A stretch of DNA of 45,753 nt from an uncultured Saprospiraceae bacterium (GTDB lineage: Bacteria > Bacteroidota > Bacteroidia > Chitinophagales > Saprospiraceae). The translations under genes and the position numbers were made by a program. The DNA lies in the NCBI GenBank assembly GCA_937927575.1, contig CALBEE010000008.1, positions 1 through 45,753 on the forward strand, read 5' to 3'. Shown one piece after another: positions 19,181 through 27,122 of this stretch. Each line of letters starts with the position of its first letter. Position 1 is the first letter of the stretch. Below the pieces are notes generated by a model. It did no database searches, had not been told where the DNA came from, and was given only the letters and a program-made list of their open reading frames with translations.

Positions 19181-19215
19181 AGATAGAGTTATGCCAATCC
19201 GGTATAACTCTATCT
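19181..19215 (+). terminator. Strong hairpin downstream of the T9SS cassette (terminator-like)
   Basis: agatagagttatgcc and ggtataactctatct pair over 15 positions (one G-T wobble) around the 5-base loop aatcc, followed by tattattattta. It is 234 bases beyond the stop codon of the second Cys-rich paralogue. The tail is U-rich but interrupted, so either a terminator or a structured repeat is possible. Confidence 0.4.
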
Positions 19216-19975
19216 TATTATTATTTAGGAGCACCCAGAAATAGATTTAAAATTCAAAGCAAATTTTACTTTTTAGAATTGGCTGAAAAAGGTTTACACG
19301 AGGTGGCAGCAGGGGAATGGTTGTCATCTTAGACTGTGGTAGCGGCTATGTATGCTGTATTCTGACGTCCTAGCCAAGCGGTTATGGCCGCAAGTTGGTT
19401 TCGTTTTGGGTTTGTGTAATGATGACATGAATTTGTCTTGATCGAATATACTATTCGCATTGAATGCAAAAAAGGACAACCCGCGGTCAAGCGTGGCTTG
19501 AGAAGTAAACACGTGGGCAAGATGGCCAAGTAGTACATGAATTTCTATTTCGTGCTTAATTTGAAAGAGTATTACCTTGTTTTTGGAAAGCACTAATAGG
19601 AAACGAGGATAATTTCTTCCTTACTTCTGAATCTCCCTATTGAGAAAATATATCTAAATACTCTTTCCTTCGTTACCACTCCATCTTGCAAAGTTTAGAT
19701 TTTGTCCTCATGACCTTTTGATGAAAATGTTTTTTGAAATTAGATCTGTGTTTATCAGGCTCAATTTTACCTTTTATGGATGTTGGTAGTACTTACTTTG
19801 CCCGCTATTGTCTGGTTTACCCTTATTTTAAGATTTTGTAATAGTATGATGAAGTCACCTAGAATGGAGCAGGATACGTAGCATTATTATACCAATATAT
19901 ATCAAATAAGCGACCTCTATAATGGCATTAGACTAAGATTGTTAGCGATAGGCATGGCTTATTATATATATACCT

Positions 19976-19983
19976 TATCTTTG
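19976..19983 (+). promoter_or_regulatory. -7 element candidate (TATCTTTG) for fabF-rnc
   Basis: TATCTTTG matches the Bacteroidota TAnnTTTG consensus and ends 34 bases before the fabF ATG, giving a plausible short leader. The -33 TTTG is not at the usual spacing. Confidence 0.4.
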
Positions 19984-20017
19984 CAGTCTATTTCATTAAA
20001 CCATAGTAACACACTAT

Positions 20018-21262
20018 ATGAGACGAGTAGTAATCACAGGAGTAGGAGCACTTACACCAATTGGTAACACGTTTGCAGAATATGCAGAGGCCCTTAAAAA
20101 TGGGGTGAGTGGAGCTGGACTTATTACAAGATATGATGCTTCGTTATTTAGAACACGATTTGCCTGTGAGGTGAAGGGTTTTGAGGTAGAGGAGCATATG
20201 CACCGTCGTGAGGCCAGACGTATGGATCCTTTCTCTCAATATGCTATGGTATCTGCTGATGAGGCGATTCTAATGTCAGGACTGGATATTGAGAAAATCG
20301 ATTTAGATGAAGTCGGTGTTATATGGGGAAGTGGAATTGGAGGCTTCAAGACAATAGAAGAGGATATAGAAGAGGCTGCCCTTAGGACTGGTGCTCCAAA
20401 ATATAGTCCTTTCCTCATCCCAAAATTGATATCTGATATTGCACCAGGACTAATATCCATCAAATATGGCTTCCGTGGACCTAATTATGCTACCGTTTCC
20501 GCATGTGCGAGTTCCACTAATGCTATAGCTACATCATTTGATTATATACGTTATGGAAGAGCTACCATTATGGTATGTGGAGGTTCTGAAGCTGCCGTGA
20601 CCAAAGCGGGTATGGGTGGATTTTCTTCTATGAAAGCACTTTCTGAAAGGAATGATGATCCTCAATCTGCTTCTCGTCCTTTTGATAAAGATCGAGATGG
20701 CTTTGTACTAGGTGAAGGAGCAGGAGCCCTTATTTTAGAAGAATACGAACATGCTAAAGCGCGTGGTGCAAATATATTAGCGGAAATAGCAGGTGCCGGT
20801 ATGACAGCGGATGCTCACCATATGACGGCACCACATCCAGATGGATTAGGAGCGACGAATGTAATGAAGCGTGCCCTTAAAGATGCAGGTATGAATCCAG
20901 AAGATGTAGATTATGTCAACGTACATGGTACTTCTACTCCTTTAGGAGATATAGCAGAGTCAAAAGCGATAAAGAATGTTTTTGGTGATCACTCTTACAA
21001 TCTCAATATCTCTTCTACTAAATCTATGACAGGTCACCTTTTGGGTGCTGCAGGCGCAGTGGAAGCTATAGCAGGTATGGTAGCCATAATGGATGGCGTG
21101 ATACCACCTACGATTAATCACGAGACAGATGATCCAGAGCTAGATAATAAATTGAATTTCACCTTCAACGAGGCTCAAGAAAGAAAGATCAATGCGGTCA
21201 TAAGTAATACTTTTGGATTTGGTGGACATAACTGTTCCGTAGTACTAAAGAAATTTGTTTAG
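20018..21262 (+). CDS. fabF: 3-oxoacyl-[acyl-carrier-protein] synthase II
   Basis: A 414-aa condensing enzyme (thiolase fold) that elongates acyl-ACP with malonyl-ACP in type II fatty-acid synthesis. The catalytic triad is intact and at the same numbers as in E. coli FabF: Cys163 in TVSACASS, His303 in VHGTSTPLGD, and His340 in KSMTGHLLGA. The N-terminus RRVVITGVGALTPIGN and the C-terminus FGFGGHNCSVVLKK are also typical. Its TAG stop shares its last base with the GTG start of rnc (TAGTG), so the two are translationally coupled. The fabF-rnc order is classic, but the acpP gene that normally precedes fabF is absent from the 1 kb upstream. Confidence 0.97.
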   Translation: MRRVVITGVGALTPIGNTFAEYAEALKNGVSGAGLITRYDASLFRTRFACEVKGFEVEEHMHRREARRMDPFSQYAMVSADEAILMSGLDIEKIDLDEVGVIWGSGIGGFKTIEEDIEEAALRTGAPKYSPFLIPKLISDIAPGLISIKYGFRGPNYATVSACASSTNAIATSFDYIRYGRATIMVCGGSEAAVTKAGMGGFSSMKALSERNDDPQSASRPFDKDRDGFVLGEGAGALILEEYEHAKARGANILAEIAGAGMTADAHHMTAPHPDGLGATNVMKRALKDAGMNPEDVDYVNVHGTSTPLGDIAESKAIKNVFGDHSYNLNISSTKSMTGHLLGAAGAVEAIAGMVAIMDGVIPPTINHETDDPELDNKLNFTFNEAQERKINAVISNTFGFGGHNCSVVLKKFV

Positions 21263-22014
21263 TGTTAGGAAGTCGGCAAATACGAAAAGTATATAACTAC
21301 TATTTTTCCGCAGATAAAAATCTGGCGAGAAAGCTTAAGCCTATAATTGGTTTTGTTCCTGCCAGACTTAATATATTTAGATTGGCTTTCTACCATAAAT
21401 CCATGAATAATGGAGAAGGGCATAATGGAAATAATGAACGCTTAGAATACCTTGGAGATGCTATTTTATCTACTATAGTCGCGGAGTATTTGTTCAAAAA
21501 ATATCCCAATAAAGATGAAGGCTTCTTGACGAAGATGCGATCTAAAATCGTAAAGCGTAAAACGCTTAATCTGATTGCCGACCGTATGGGATTGGATGTT
21601 ATACTTTCAGAATACACACAAGGACGTATGAGCCACTCAATGCTGGGAAATGCATTAGAGGCTTTGGTTGGTGCCATATATATTGAGTTTGGATATAATA
21701 AGACGAAGCATTATGTCATTCGCAGTATCTTAATGAAGTATCTTGATATACATGCTTTGGAACGAGCCGATGATAATTATAAAAGTATGTTACTCGAATG
21801 GTGTCAAAAGCATGGCAAGCAAGTAGGGTATAAAGTGCTTTCTAAAACTAAGTTGGATAAGAGAGATCGATTTAAAGTGGCAGTAATGGTAGATGGTGAG
21901 AAAGTGTCTACTGCTGAAGATTTCAACAAAAAGTCAGCAGAACAAACTGCATCAAAAAAGGCTGTCAAAATTTTTGCGATCAACAAACCTGAACCGGAAG
22001 TAGCCAATGGATAG
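21262..22014 (+). CDS. rnc: Ribonuclease III
   Basis: A 250-aa double-strand-specific endoribonuclease that processes rRNA precursors and structured RNAs. The start is GTG at 21262, overlapping the fabF stop by one base. The RNase III signature NERLEYLGDAILS supplies metal ligands Glu59 and Asp66. The second acidic site reads MLGNALEALVGAIY, with Glu133 in place and Asn130 where E. coli has Asp114. A C-terminal double-stranded-RNA-binding domain follows (about 175-245; SMLLEWCQKHGKQVGYKV, KKSAEQTASKKAVKIF). The long N-terminal extension of about 35 residues before the catalytic core is usual in Bacteroidota as far as I recall. It overlaps the next gene by 8 bp. Confidence 0.96.
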   Translation: MLGSRQIRKVYNYYFSADKNLARKLKPIIGFVPARLNIFRLAFYHKSMNNGEGHNGNNERLEYLGDAILSTIVAEYLFKKYPNKDEGFLTKMRSKIVKRKTLNLIADRMGLDVILSEYTQGRMSHSMLGNALEALVGAIYIEFGYNKTKHYVIRSILMKYLDIHALERADDNYKSMLLEWCQKHGKQVGYKVLSKTKLDKRDRFKVAVMVDGEKVSTAEDFNKKSAEQTASKKAVKIFAINKPEPEVANG

Positions 22015-23209
22015 TATCACGCAGATCGTACTTGGTGCGGCAGCAGGAGATGCAGTATTAGGCAAGAAAATAGGCAACCGTGCCATGGTATGGGGCGCAA
22101 TAGCAGGTACGATTCCTGATCTTGATATAGTTGGCAACCTTTGGATGTCAGAAATCGATTCTCTTGCATTTCACAGAGGGATTTCGCATTCGTTTATGTT
22201 TGCCATCATTGCTGCTTTGATATTAGGTTGGGTGGTGCATCGAATGTATCAAAGCAAATATCACAAACCTTTAGGTATGTCTGGTTGGACATTGTTATGT
22301 CTAGCTATCTCATATCTAGTAATATTTACAGGCAGTTTTACTGTAATCAAATTTATATTAGGATTGGCGATTGGAATAGGGGGAAGCTATTTCGTATATA
22401 AAAGGTTTAATAGACCTTCATTCGAATCACCCAGAGCGAGTCAAAGAGATTGGCAATGGTTGTTTTTTTGGGGATTAGTAACGCATCCTATTCTTGATAC
22501 CTTTACAGCGTATGGGACACAGCTGTTTGCTCCCTTTAGCGATTATCGTGCAGCGATAAGTAATATTTCGGTTGCAGATCCTATCTATACGATACTATTT
22601 GTGATTCCATTGATCATTGCAGCATTCTACCACAGATCTAATCCGCTTCGGAGAAAGTTTTTGTGGACAGGAATTATATTAAGTAGCCTGTATATGTGCT
22701 TTACTTTATTTAATAAGTATCGTGTTAATCAAGTGATGAGAGATACATTGGTGGCAGAAAATATAGATTATACTAGATTTTTTACTTCACCATCTATCCT
22801 GAATAATGTGCTATGGTCCGGTGTCGCAGAAACAGATGATAGCTTCTATCAGGGTCAATATTCTTTATTGGATCAAGAGCCTAAGTTTAAATTGACACGA
22901 TTTCCTAAAAATCATGATTGGCTACAAAGTGATACTGAAAAGGATAAAGTACTAAGTACCTTAGTTTGGTTTAGTGATGGATATTATGCGGTGATCAAAC
23001 GAGAAGACGGATTATTGCAAATCAATGATATGCGGTATGGCACATTTCGAGGTGATGGAAGTTCTGAAAAAGACTTCATATTTAATTTTCCTATTCAGCT
23101 TCTAAAGGATGGTAGTTATAAATTAATCAATGCCCAAGGCGGTCCTCCTGAAGATGCAGATATGGGTCAGATGGCCACGGATTTGTGGGCTAGAATAAAA
23201 GGGATCTAA
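22007..23209 (+). CDS. Membrane-bound metal-dependent hydrolase (YdjM/DUF457 family)
   Basis: A 400-aa protein whose first half matches the YdjM/DUF457 (LexA-binding inner membrane) family: N-terminal DSITQIVLGAAAG, then GTIPDLD (Asp38/Asp40), the HRGISHS motif (His56, His61), and later THPILDTFTAYGTQ. These conserved His/Asp residues are thought to bind metal. Several transmembrane helices lie between residues 60 and 240. The C-terminal about 170 residues are soluble and not recognised beyond this family. The substrate and reaction are unknown. The ATG lies inside the rnc 3' end (8-bp overlap), so it belongs to the fabF-rnc operon, although a functional link is not obvious. Confidence 0.88.
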   Translation: MDSITQIVLGAAAGDAVLGKKIGNRAMVWGAIAGTIPDLDIVGNLWMSEIDSLAFHRGISHSFMFAIIAALILGWVVHRMYQSKYHKPLGMSGWTLLCLAISYLVIFTGSFTVIKFILGLAIGIGGSYFVYKRFNRPSFESPRASQRDWQWLFFWGLVTHPILDTFTAYGTQLFAPFSDYRAAISNISVADPIYTILFVIPLIIAAFYHRSNPLRRKFLWTGIILSSLYMCFTLFNKYRVNQVMRDTLVAENIDYTRFFTSPSILNNVLWSGVAETDDSFYQGQYSLLDQEPKFKLTRFPKNHDWLQSDTEKDKVLSTLVWFSDGYYAVIKREDGLLQINDMRYGTFRGDGSSEKDFIFNFPIQLLKDGSYKLINAQGGPPEDADMGQMATDLWARIKGI

Positions 23210-23361
23210 AAATTTGAAGATCTTCTAAGGATCCCAATTCCTTTTCGATTGTTCTTAAGCTTTTCTCATTCATTGTATTAATTGGACTATTAAATCCTTG
23301 TGGCTTCTAATCCGAAGCACGACTTACCAAATGTATCTATACATGAACAGATACAATAGGA

Positions 23362-23811
23362 TTATTTGGCCAAAAGATTAAAGTCAACCTTCAAGCCTAG
23401 AGATACATATTTTGACTCATTAACAAATTGTGAATTGTCATCATTCCAAACTGATCCTAATTGGATTTCTAATTTTACTTTTTCTGATCCGGCACTAAGT
23501 GTAATAGCTTGTTCGACCAGACCATACCGCTTTCCTTCCAATGCCATTTTTTGATCTACACCTTCAAAGATTAAATCTCCATTTATACTAGAGTAAAACA
23601 ATTTTGTAGGCTTTGCGGAATAGGCTAGTTCGAAGTATTTGCGCTTATATCCAACATTAAATTGTAAGGCAGATTTTAAAAAATCACCTTCTAAGTATCC
23701 GCTCAAACTCTTAGGGGTTCTTCTAATGTCGTTAATAAAGTATTCCTGTCCAAAAACTCCATAAACTTCAAAATTCCAATGTTCAAATAATTTCTTGTAA
23801 TAACCGATTCC
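23362..23811 (-). pseudogene. Truncated beta-barrel-like protein remnant
   Basis: The minus-strand frame ending at 23362 reads as the C-terminal part of an outer-membrane barrel-like protein: alternating polar/aromatic strands such as HWNFEVYGVFGQEYF, SALQFNVGYKRKYFELAYS and YVSLGLKVDFNLLAK. It is open back to a TAA at 23812-23814 but has no ATG. A TTG at 23706 could start a 114-aa piece that would cut a barrel strand. Coding-like residues continue upstream of that TTG, so the natural N-terminus and signal peptide appear to have been lost. I read it as a decayed gene. The parent family is not recognised. It lies tail-to-tail with the DUF457 gene and head-to-head with the TetR gene. Confidence 0.6.
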
Positions 23812-23850
23812 TTAGGAATGTTAAAATTGGGTAAAACCTCGATAAACCAT

Positions 23851-23878
23851 GGAAACTTTACAACTATTTAAAGTTTCC
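23851..23878. promoter_or_regulatory. Palindromic operator candidate in front of tetR
   Basis: ggaaacttta (23851-23860) and taaagtttcc (23869-23878) are perfect 10-bp inverted arms around 8 bases, making a 28-bp palindrome. It ends 16 bases before the ATG of the TetR gene and just before TTTCTTTG (23883-23890), which is one mismatch from TAnnTTTG. Size and position fit a TetR-family operator overlapping the promoter; the binding itself is inferred. Confidence 0.6.
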
Positions 23879-23894
23879 TTCGTTTCTTTGTGGT

Positions 23895-24494
23895 ATGACT
23901 TTAAAAGATAAAATATTTCTCAGCACATTTGACCTATTTCTAAAGTATGGGATCAAGAGTGTAAGTATGGATGATATCTGTAGGAAGCTTGGAATCAGTA
24001 AAAAGACGATCTATACCGTCATAGAAAACAAGAAGGACCTCATCGAAAAGATAATCCAACTGCATATCACTAAGGATGAGGAGGATATCAATGCCATTAC
24101 TCAATCTTCAGAAACAGCTGTAGATGAGATGTGTAAGATCGGAAGGCATGTGATCAAATTTTTGAAAGAAATGAAGCCTTCCCTAATTTATGATCTGCAA
24201 AAATATTACCCACAAGCTTGGGATATGATAGAAGATCAGCACTATGGATTCATCTACCGAACTATCAAAGCCAATCTCGAAAGAGGACAAAAAGAAGGTT
24301 TATATCTCAAATCATTCGACCCAGATATTATTGCCAAGCTCTACGTAGAGAAGACTCATTGTATCGCGGATGAAGAGCATTTTCCGTCAGCTAATTATGG
24401 CAGACCACAATTATTCGAACAACTATTTATGTATCATATGAGAGGGATTAGTTCTAGTGAAGGACTAAAATTACTAGCAGATATAGAAATATAA
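23895..24494 (+). CDS. TetR/AcrR family transcriptional regulator
   Basis: A 199-aa protein with a typical TetR N-terminal HTH (residues about 5-50): FLSTFDLFLKYGIKSVSMDD, then ICRKLGISKKTIYTVIENKKDLI. The C-terminal about 145 residues are helical and diverged, as expected for the ligand-binding and dimerisation domain. It is the first gene of an operon with TolC, membrane-fusion and RND genes (gaps of 33, 45 and 33 bp), so it most likely represses its own efflux operon and is released by a transported compound. That role is inferred from context and from the 28-bp palindrome directly upstream. The inducing ligand is not predictable. Confidence 0.92.
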   Translation: MTLKDKIFLSTFDLFLKYGIKSVSMDDICRKLGISKKTIYTVIENKKDLIEKIIQLHITKDEEDINAITQSSETAVDEMCKIGRHVIKFLKEMKPSLIYDLQKYYPQAWDMIEDQHYGFIYRTIKANLERGQKEGLYLKSFDPDIIAKLYVEKTHCIADEEHFPSANYGRPQLFEQLFMYHMRGISSSEGLKLLADIEI

Positions 24495-24527
24495 TCACCT
24501 TAAATCACCACTACTAATACCAAAACA

Positions 24528-25904
24528 ATGAAAAATTTACTACTCATCTTGCTGCTTACTTTGAGCTGGTCTCAGTTACAAGCTCAAGATCAGTTTTCGT
24601 TAGAGCAAGCAGTTGCTTATGGTCTCACTCATCATAATGATATGAAAGCGAATGATATAGATTATCTTTCTGCTGAGCAAACTATCAAAGAATATAGATC
24701 AATAGCAATGCCAAAGGTCAATGGCGGAATTGACTATTCTTATTATCTGGCGGTACCAGTTCAACCCGTTGAGGACTTTATAACTCCATCTGTTTATGGT
24801 GTTTTATTTCAAGAAGAAGTAATCCCTCAAAGAGATTTGGGAGCTCCAGCGACTTTCGAATTTTCTTTTGTTCAACCTAATGTATTGACGGCAAGTATTG
24901 GTGCTAATATTCAAATTTTTGATGGTGGTTATTTATATGGCCTTAAAGCGGCTAAGATGTATCGCGATTTGATAAAAAAAGAACGTAAACAATCCGAACA
25001 GGAAATCATAGCGCAAGTCACTAAAGCTTACATGGCTATTCTTATCGCAGAAAAAAATAAGGAGGTAATTTCTCAAAATATTTCAGTTTTAGAAAAATCT
25101 CTTTCTGATATAAAGGCAGTGTATGAAAGTGGTTTTGCAGAATCGCTAGACGTAGATAGGATGCAACTCTCATTAGAAACATTACAGACTCAAATAGGAA
25201 ATCTCGATCAGATGATCCAACTCAGTTATAATTTACTAAAATTTCAAATGAATTATCCTATTGACAAAGTCATTACAGTAAGTGATAATTTGGAAGTGAT
25301 GGTGGAAAAAATTAGCGTTGAGGCAATTAATTTAGATCAACCTGTGGATGTCAGTAATAGAGCAGAATTTGGAGTGATTGAAGTAGGACAACAACTTAAT
25401 GCGCTCAATCTTAAGAGCATCAAAGCCAGCTATTTACCAACGGCAAATGCATTTTTAAACCTGCAAGAGTCGTTGCAAAGAGGAAATCTTTTTGATAATA
25501 GCGAAGCAGGGTGGCTTCCGACTGCTGTAATAGGAGTAAGTATTAAAGCACCTATTTATGATGGAGGGATGAAATCTGCACAGATGGAAAATATAAGACT
25601 CAAAATGCAAAAAACAGATTTACAAAAGCAAGATTTGTCTAGGGTAATCCAATTGCAAGCACGTAATGCTCAACTCTCTATTATCAATGCGCGGAATACT
25701 GTAGATAACACTAAAAGAAATCTTGAACTCTCACAAAAAATATACGATAAAGCTAGAATAAAATTTAAAGAAGGCGTCGGATCAAGTATTGAAGTGACAC
25801 AAGCCGAGTCAGATTTGTATCAAGCACAAAGTAATTACATAAATGCATTGTACGATTTGCTGAGTGCAAAAACAGATTACAACTTAGCATTGGCAAAAAA
25901 TTAA
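24528..25904 (+). CDS. TolC family outer-membrane efflux protein
   Basis: A 458-aa protein with a signal peptide (NLLLILLLTLSWSQLQAQ) and two outer-membrane-efflux-protein repeats. Each has long alpha-helical segments, for example EQEIIAQVTKAYMAILIAEKN and, in the second half, NAQLSIINARNTVDNTKRNL (the first marks a region near residue 160). The early LEQAVAYGLTHHNDMKANDID is the usual TolC opening, and SSIEVTQAESDLYQAQSNYI near the C-terminus is a classic repeat end. It would form the trimeric exit duct with the MFP and RND partners encoded immediately downstream. The 45-bp gap to the MFP gene supports co-transcription. Confidence 0.94.
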   Translation: MKNLLLILLLTLSWSQLQAQDQFSLEQAVAYGLTHHNDMKANDIDYLSAEQTIKEYRSIAMPKVNGGIDYSYYLAVPVQPVEDFITPSVYGVLFQEEVIPQRDLGAPATFEFSFVQPNVLTASIGANIQIFDGGYLYGLKAAKMYRDLIKKERKQSEQEIIAQVTKAYMAILIAEKNKEVISQNISVLEKSLSDIKAVYESGFAESLDVDRMQLSLETLQTQIGNLDQMIQLSYNLLKFQMNYPIDKVITVSDNLEVMVEKISVEAINLDQPVDVSNRAEFGVIEVGQQLNALNLKSIKASYLPTANAFLNLQESLQRGNLFDNSEAGWLPTAVIGVSIKAPIYDGGMKSAQMENIRLKMQKTDLQKQDLSRVIQLQARNAQLSIINARNTVDNTKRNLELSQKIYDKARIKFKEGVGSSIEVTQAESDLYQAQSNYINALYDLLSAKTDYNLALAKN

Positions 25905-25949
25905 AACAGTGCCAATTACCATTACAACGAATACTATAAATCAATTATA

Positions 25950-27089
25950 ATGAATAAATATATCTTACTAATTATAACTGCATCACTGCTACTTGTCGCT
26001 TGTCAGCCTGAACAAGATGAATTAACATTGAAGCGCGCTGCACTAAAGGAAAAGACTGCCGTGCTTAGAACATTGCAAGCAGAAATCGAAGTATTACAAG
26101 AAGAAGTAGATAAACTCTCGCCTGAAAAGAAAAGAGATAGCGTGATGGTCCAAGTACAACCTGTAGAAGTTCAGTCTTTTAGTAGAAAAGTGAATATTCA
26201 GGGATCCGTGGTATCTGATGAAACGGTATATGCATCTAGTGAAATAGGCGGTAGAATATTGAGTGTAAATGTAAAAGAAGGGCAACAAGTATCGAGGGGA
26301 GCTTTAGTAGCTACCTTGGACATGGAGACGGTGCAATTGCAAATTAATGAGATGCAGACAGCTCTGGATCTAGCAGTAACTGTATACGAAAGACAAAAGA
26401 GATTGTGGGATCAAGAGATAGGATCGGAAATACAATATCTACAAGCCAAAAATAATAAAGAGCGATTGGAGAAATCTTTGGAAACTATGCGCAAGCAACT
26501 GTCTAAGAAAAATGTTTACGCTCCGATTTCTGGCGTAGTGAATAAGGAGTTCGCTTCTGCCGGAGAAGTTGCAGGTCCAGGAACTCCAATAGTTGAAATA
26601 TTGGATAGTAGGAAAGTAAAAGTAAAAGCAGATGTACCAGAGCAATATCTGCCAATCATCAAACGAGGTCAAAGTGTAAAACTTAATTTTCCGGCACTCA
26701 ATCAAGAAGTGGATTCTAAAGTGTCTTTAATCGGCGCTTCTATCGATCCAGCTAATAGGACTTTTGAGATCGAAATGCGCCTTAATAACGCTCAGGGAAT
26801 GTATAAACCTAATCTATTGACAGAAATAGAGTTTGTTGATTTTACAAAAGAAGGAGCTGTCGTAATTCCATTAGAACTATTACAAGAAGAAGTATCAGGA
26901 CGTAAATTCGTTTATCTCTCTAAGGAAGATAAAGAGGGTAGAGATATTGCTACTAAAGCGTATATCACTCTAGGAGCAAGTTACGAAGGATCTGTAGTCG
27001 TAGAAGAAGGTCTTGCAGTTGGAGATCAATTAGTTACTGTGGGAGGAAGAAGCCTAGTCGCAGGAAATTATTTAGCACCCAATATGTAA
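25950..27089 (+). CDS. RND efflux periplasmic adaptor (membrane fusion) lipoprotein
   Basis: A 379-aa HlyD/AcrA-type adaptor. The signal peptide ends in a lipobox LLVAC with Cys18, so it is probably a lipoprotein. A coiled-coil-prone stretch follows (ALKEKTAVLRTLQAEIEVLQ). The lipoyl half-motifs are GGRILSVNVKEGQQVSRG and APISGVVNKEFASAGEVAGP, flanking an alpha-hairpin around residues 125-180. A beta-barrel domain (VKADVPEQYLPIIKRGQSV) and a membrane-proximal domain (GLAVGDQLVTVGGRSLVAG) complete the layout. The adaptor bridges the inner-membrane pump and the TolC duct. It is encoded between its two partners in the usual order. Confidence 0.94.
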   Translation: MNKYILLIITASLLLVACQPEQDELTLKRAALKEKTAVLRTLQAEIEVLQEEVDKLSPEKKRDSVMVQVQPVEVQSFSRKVNIQGSVVSDETVYASSEIGGRILSVNVKEGQQVSRGALVATLDMETVQLQINEMQTALDLAVTVYERQKRLWDQEIGSEIQYLQAKNNKERLEKSLETMRKQLSKKNVYAPISGVVNKEFASAGEVAGPGTPIVEILDSRKVKVKADVPEQYLPIIKRGQSVKLNFPALNQEVDSKVSLIGASIDPANRTFEIEMRLNNAQGMYKPNLLTEIEFVDFTKEGAVVIPLELLQEEVSGRKFVYLSKEDKEGRDIATKAYITLGASYEGSVVVEEGLAVGDQLVTVGGRSLVAGNYLAPNM

Positions 27090-27122
27090 ATCGAATTGGT
27101 ATAACCCTATTACCTATAAAAC

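Larger units (their letters stand above)
18948..20017. other. 1.07-kb region without a convincing gene, with a GC-richer island
   Basis: No supportable gene was found. A strong hairpin lies at 19181-19215. A stop-free stretch of 77 codons (19099-19332, plus strand) has no upstream start codon. From about 19290 to 19530 base composition becomes clearly more G+C-rich than the surroundings; two overlapping minus-strand frames (19324-19593) are open there but encode nothing recognised. This island contains a compact hairpin, ccaa-gcgg-ttatgg-ccgc-aag-ttgg, at 19374-19398. An ATG frame at 19780-19881 would encode a 33-aa peptide with one hydrophobic helix (VVLTLPAIVWFTLIL) and a basic tail; it is only a possibility. 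No tRNA, tmRNA, SRP or RNase P signature was recognised, and no acpP gene is present before fabF. Confidence 0.5.

Noticed and set aside
19324..19593. Minus-strand 89-aa ORF in the GC-richer island
   Set aside because: The protein is low in recognisable features, a second frame is equally open, and no family is recognised; open frames are expected in a GC-richer patch. Described as part of the intergenic region instead.
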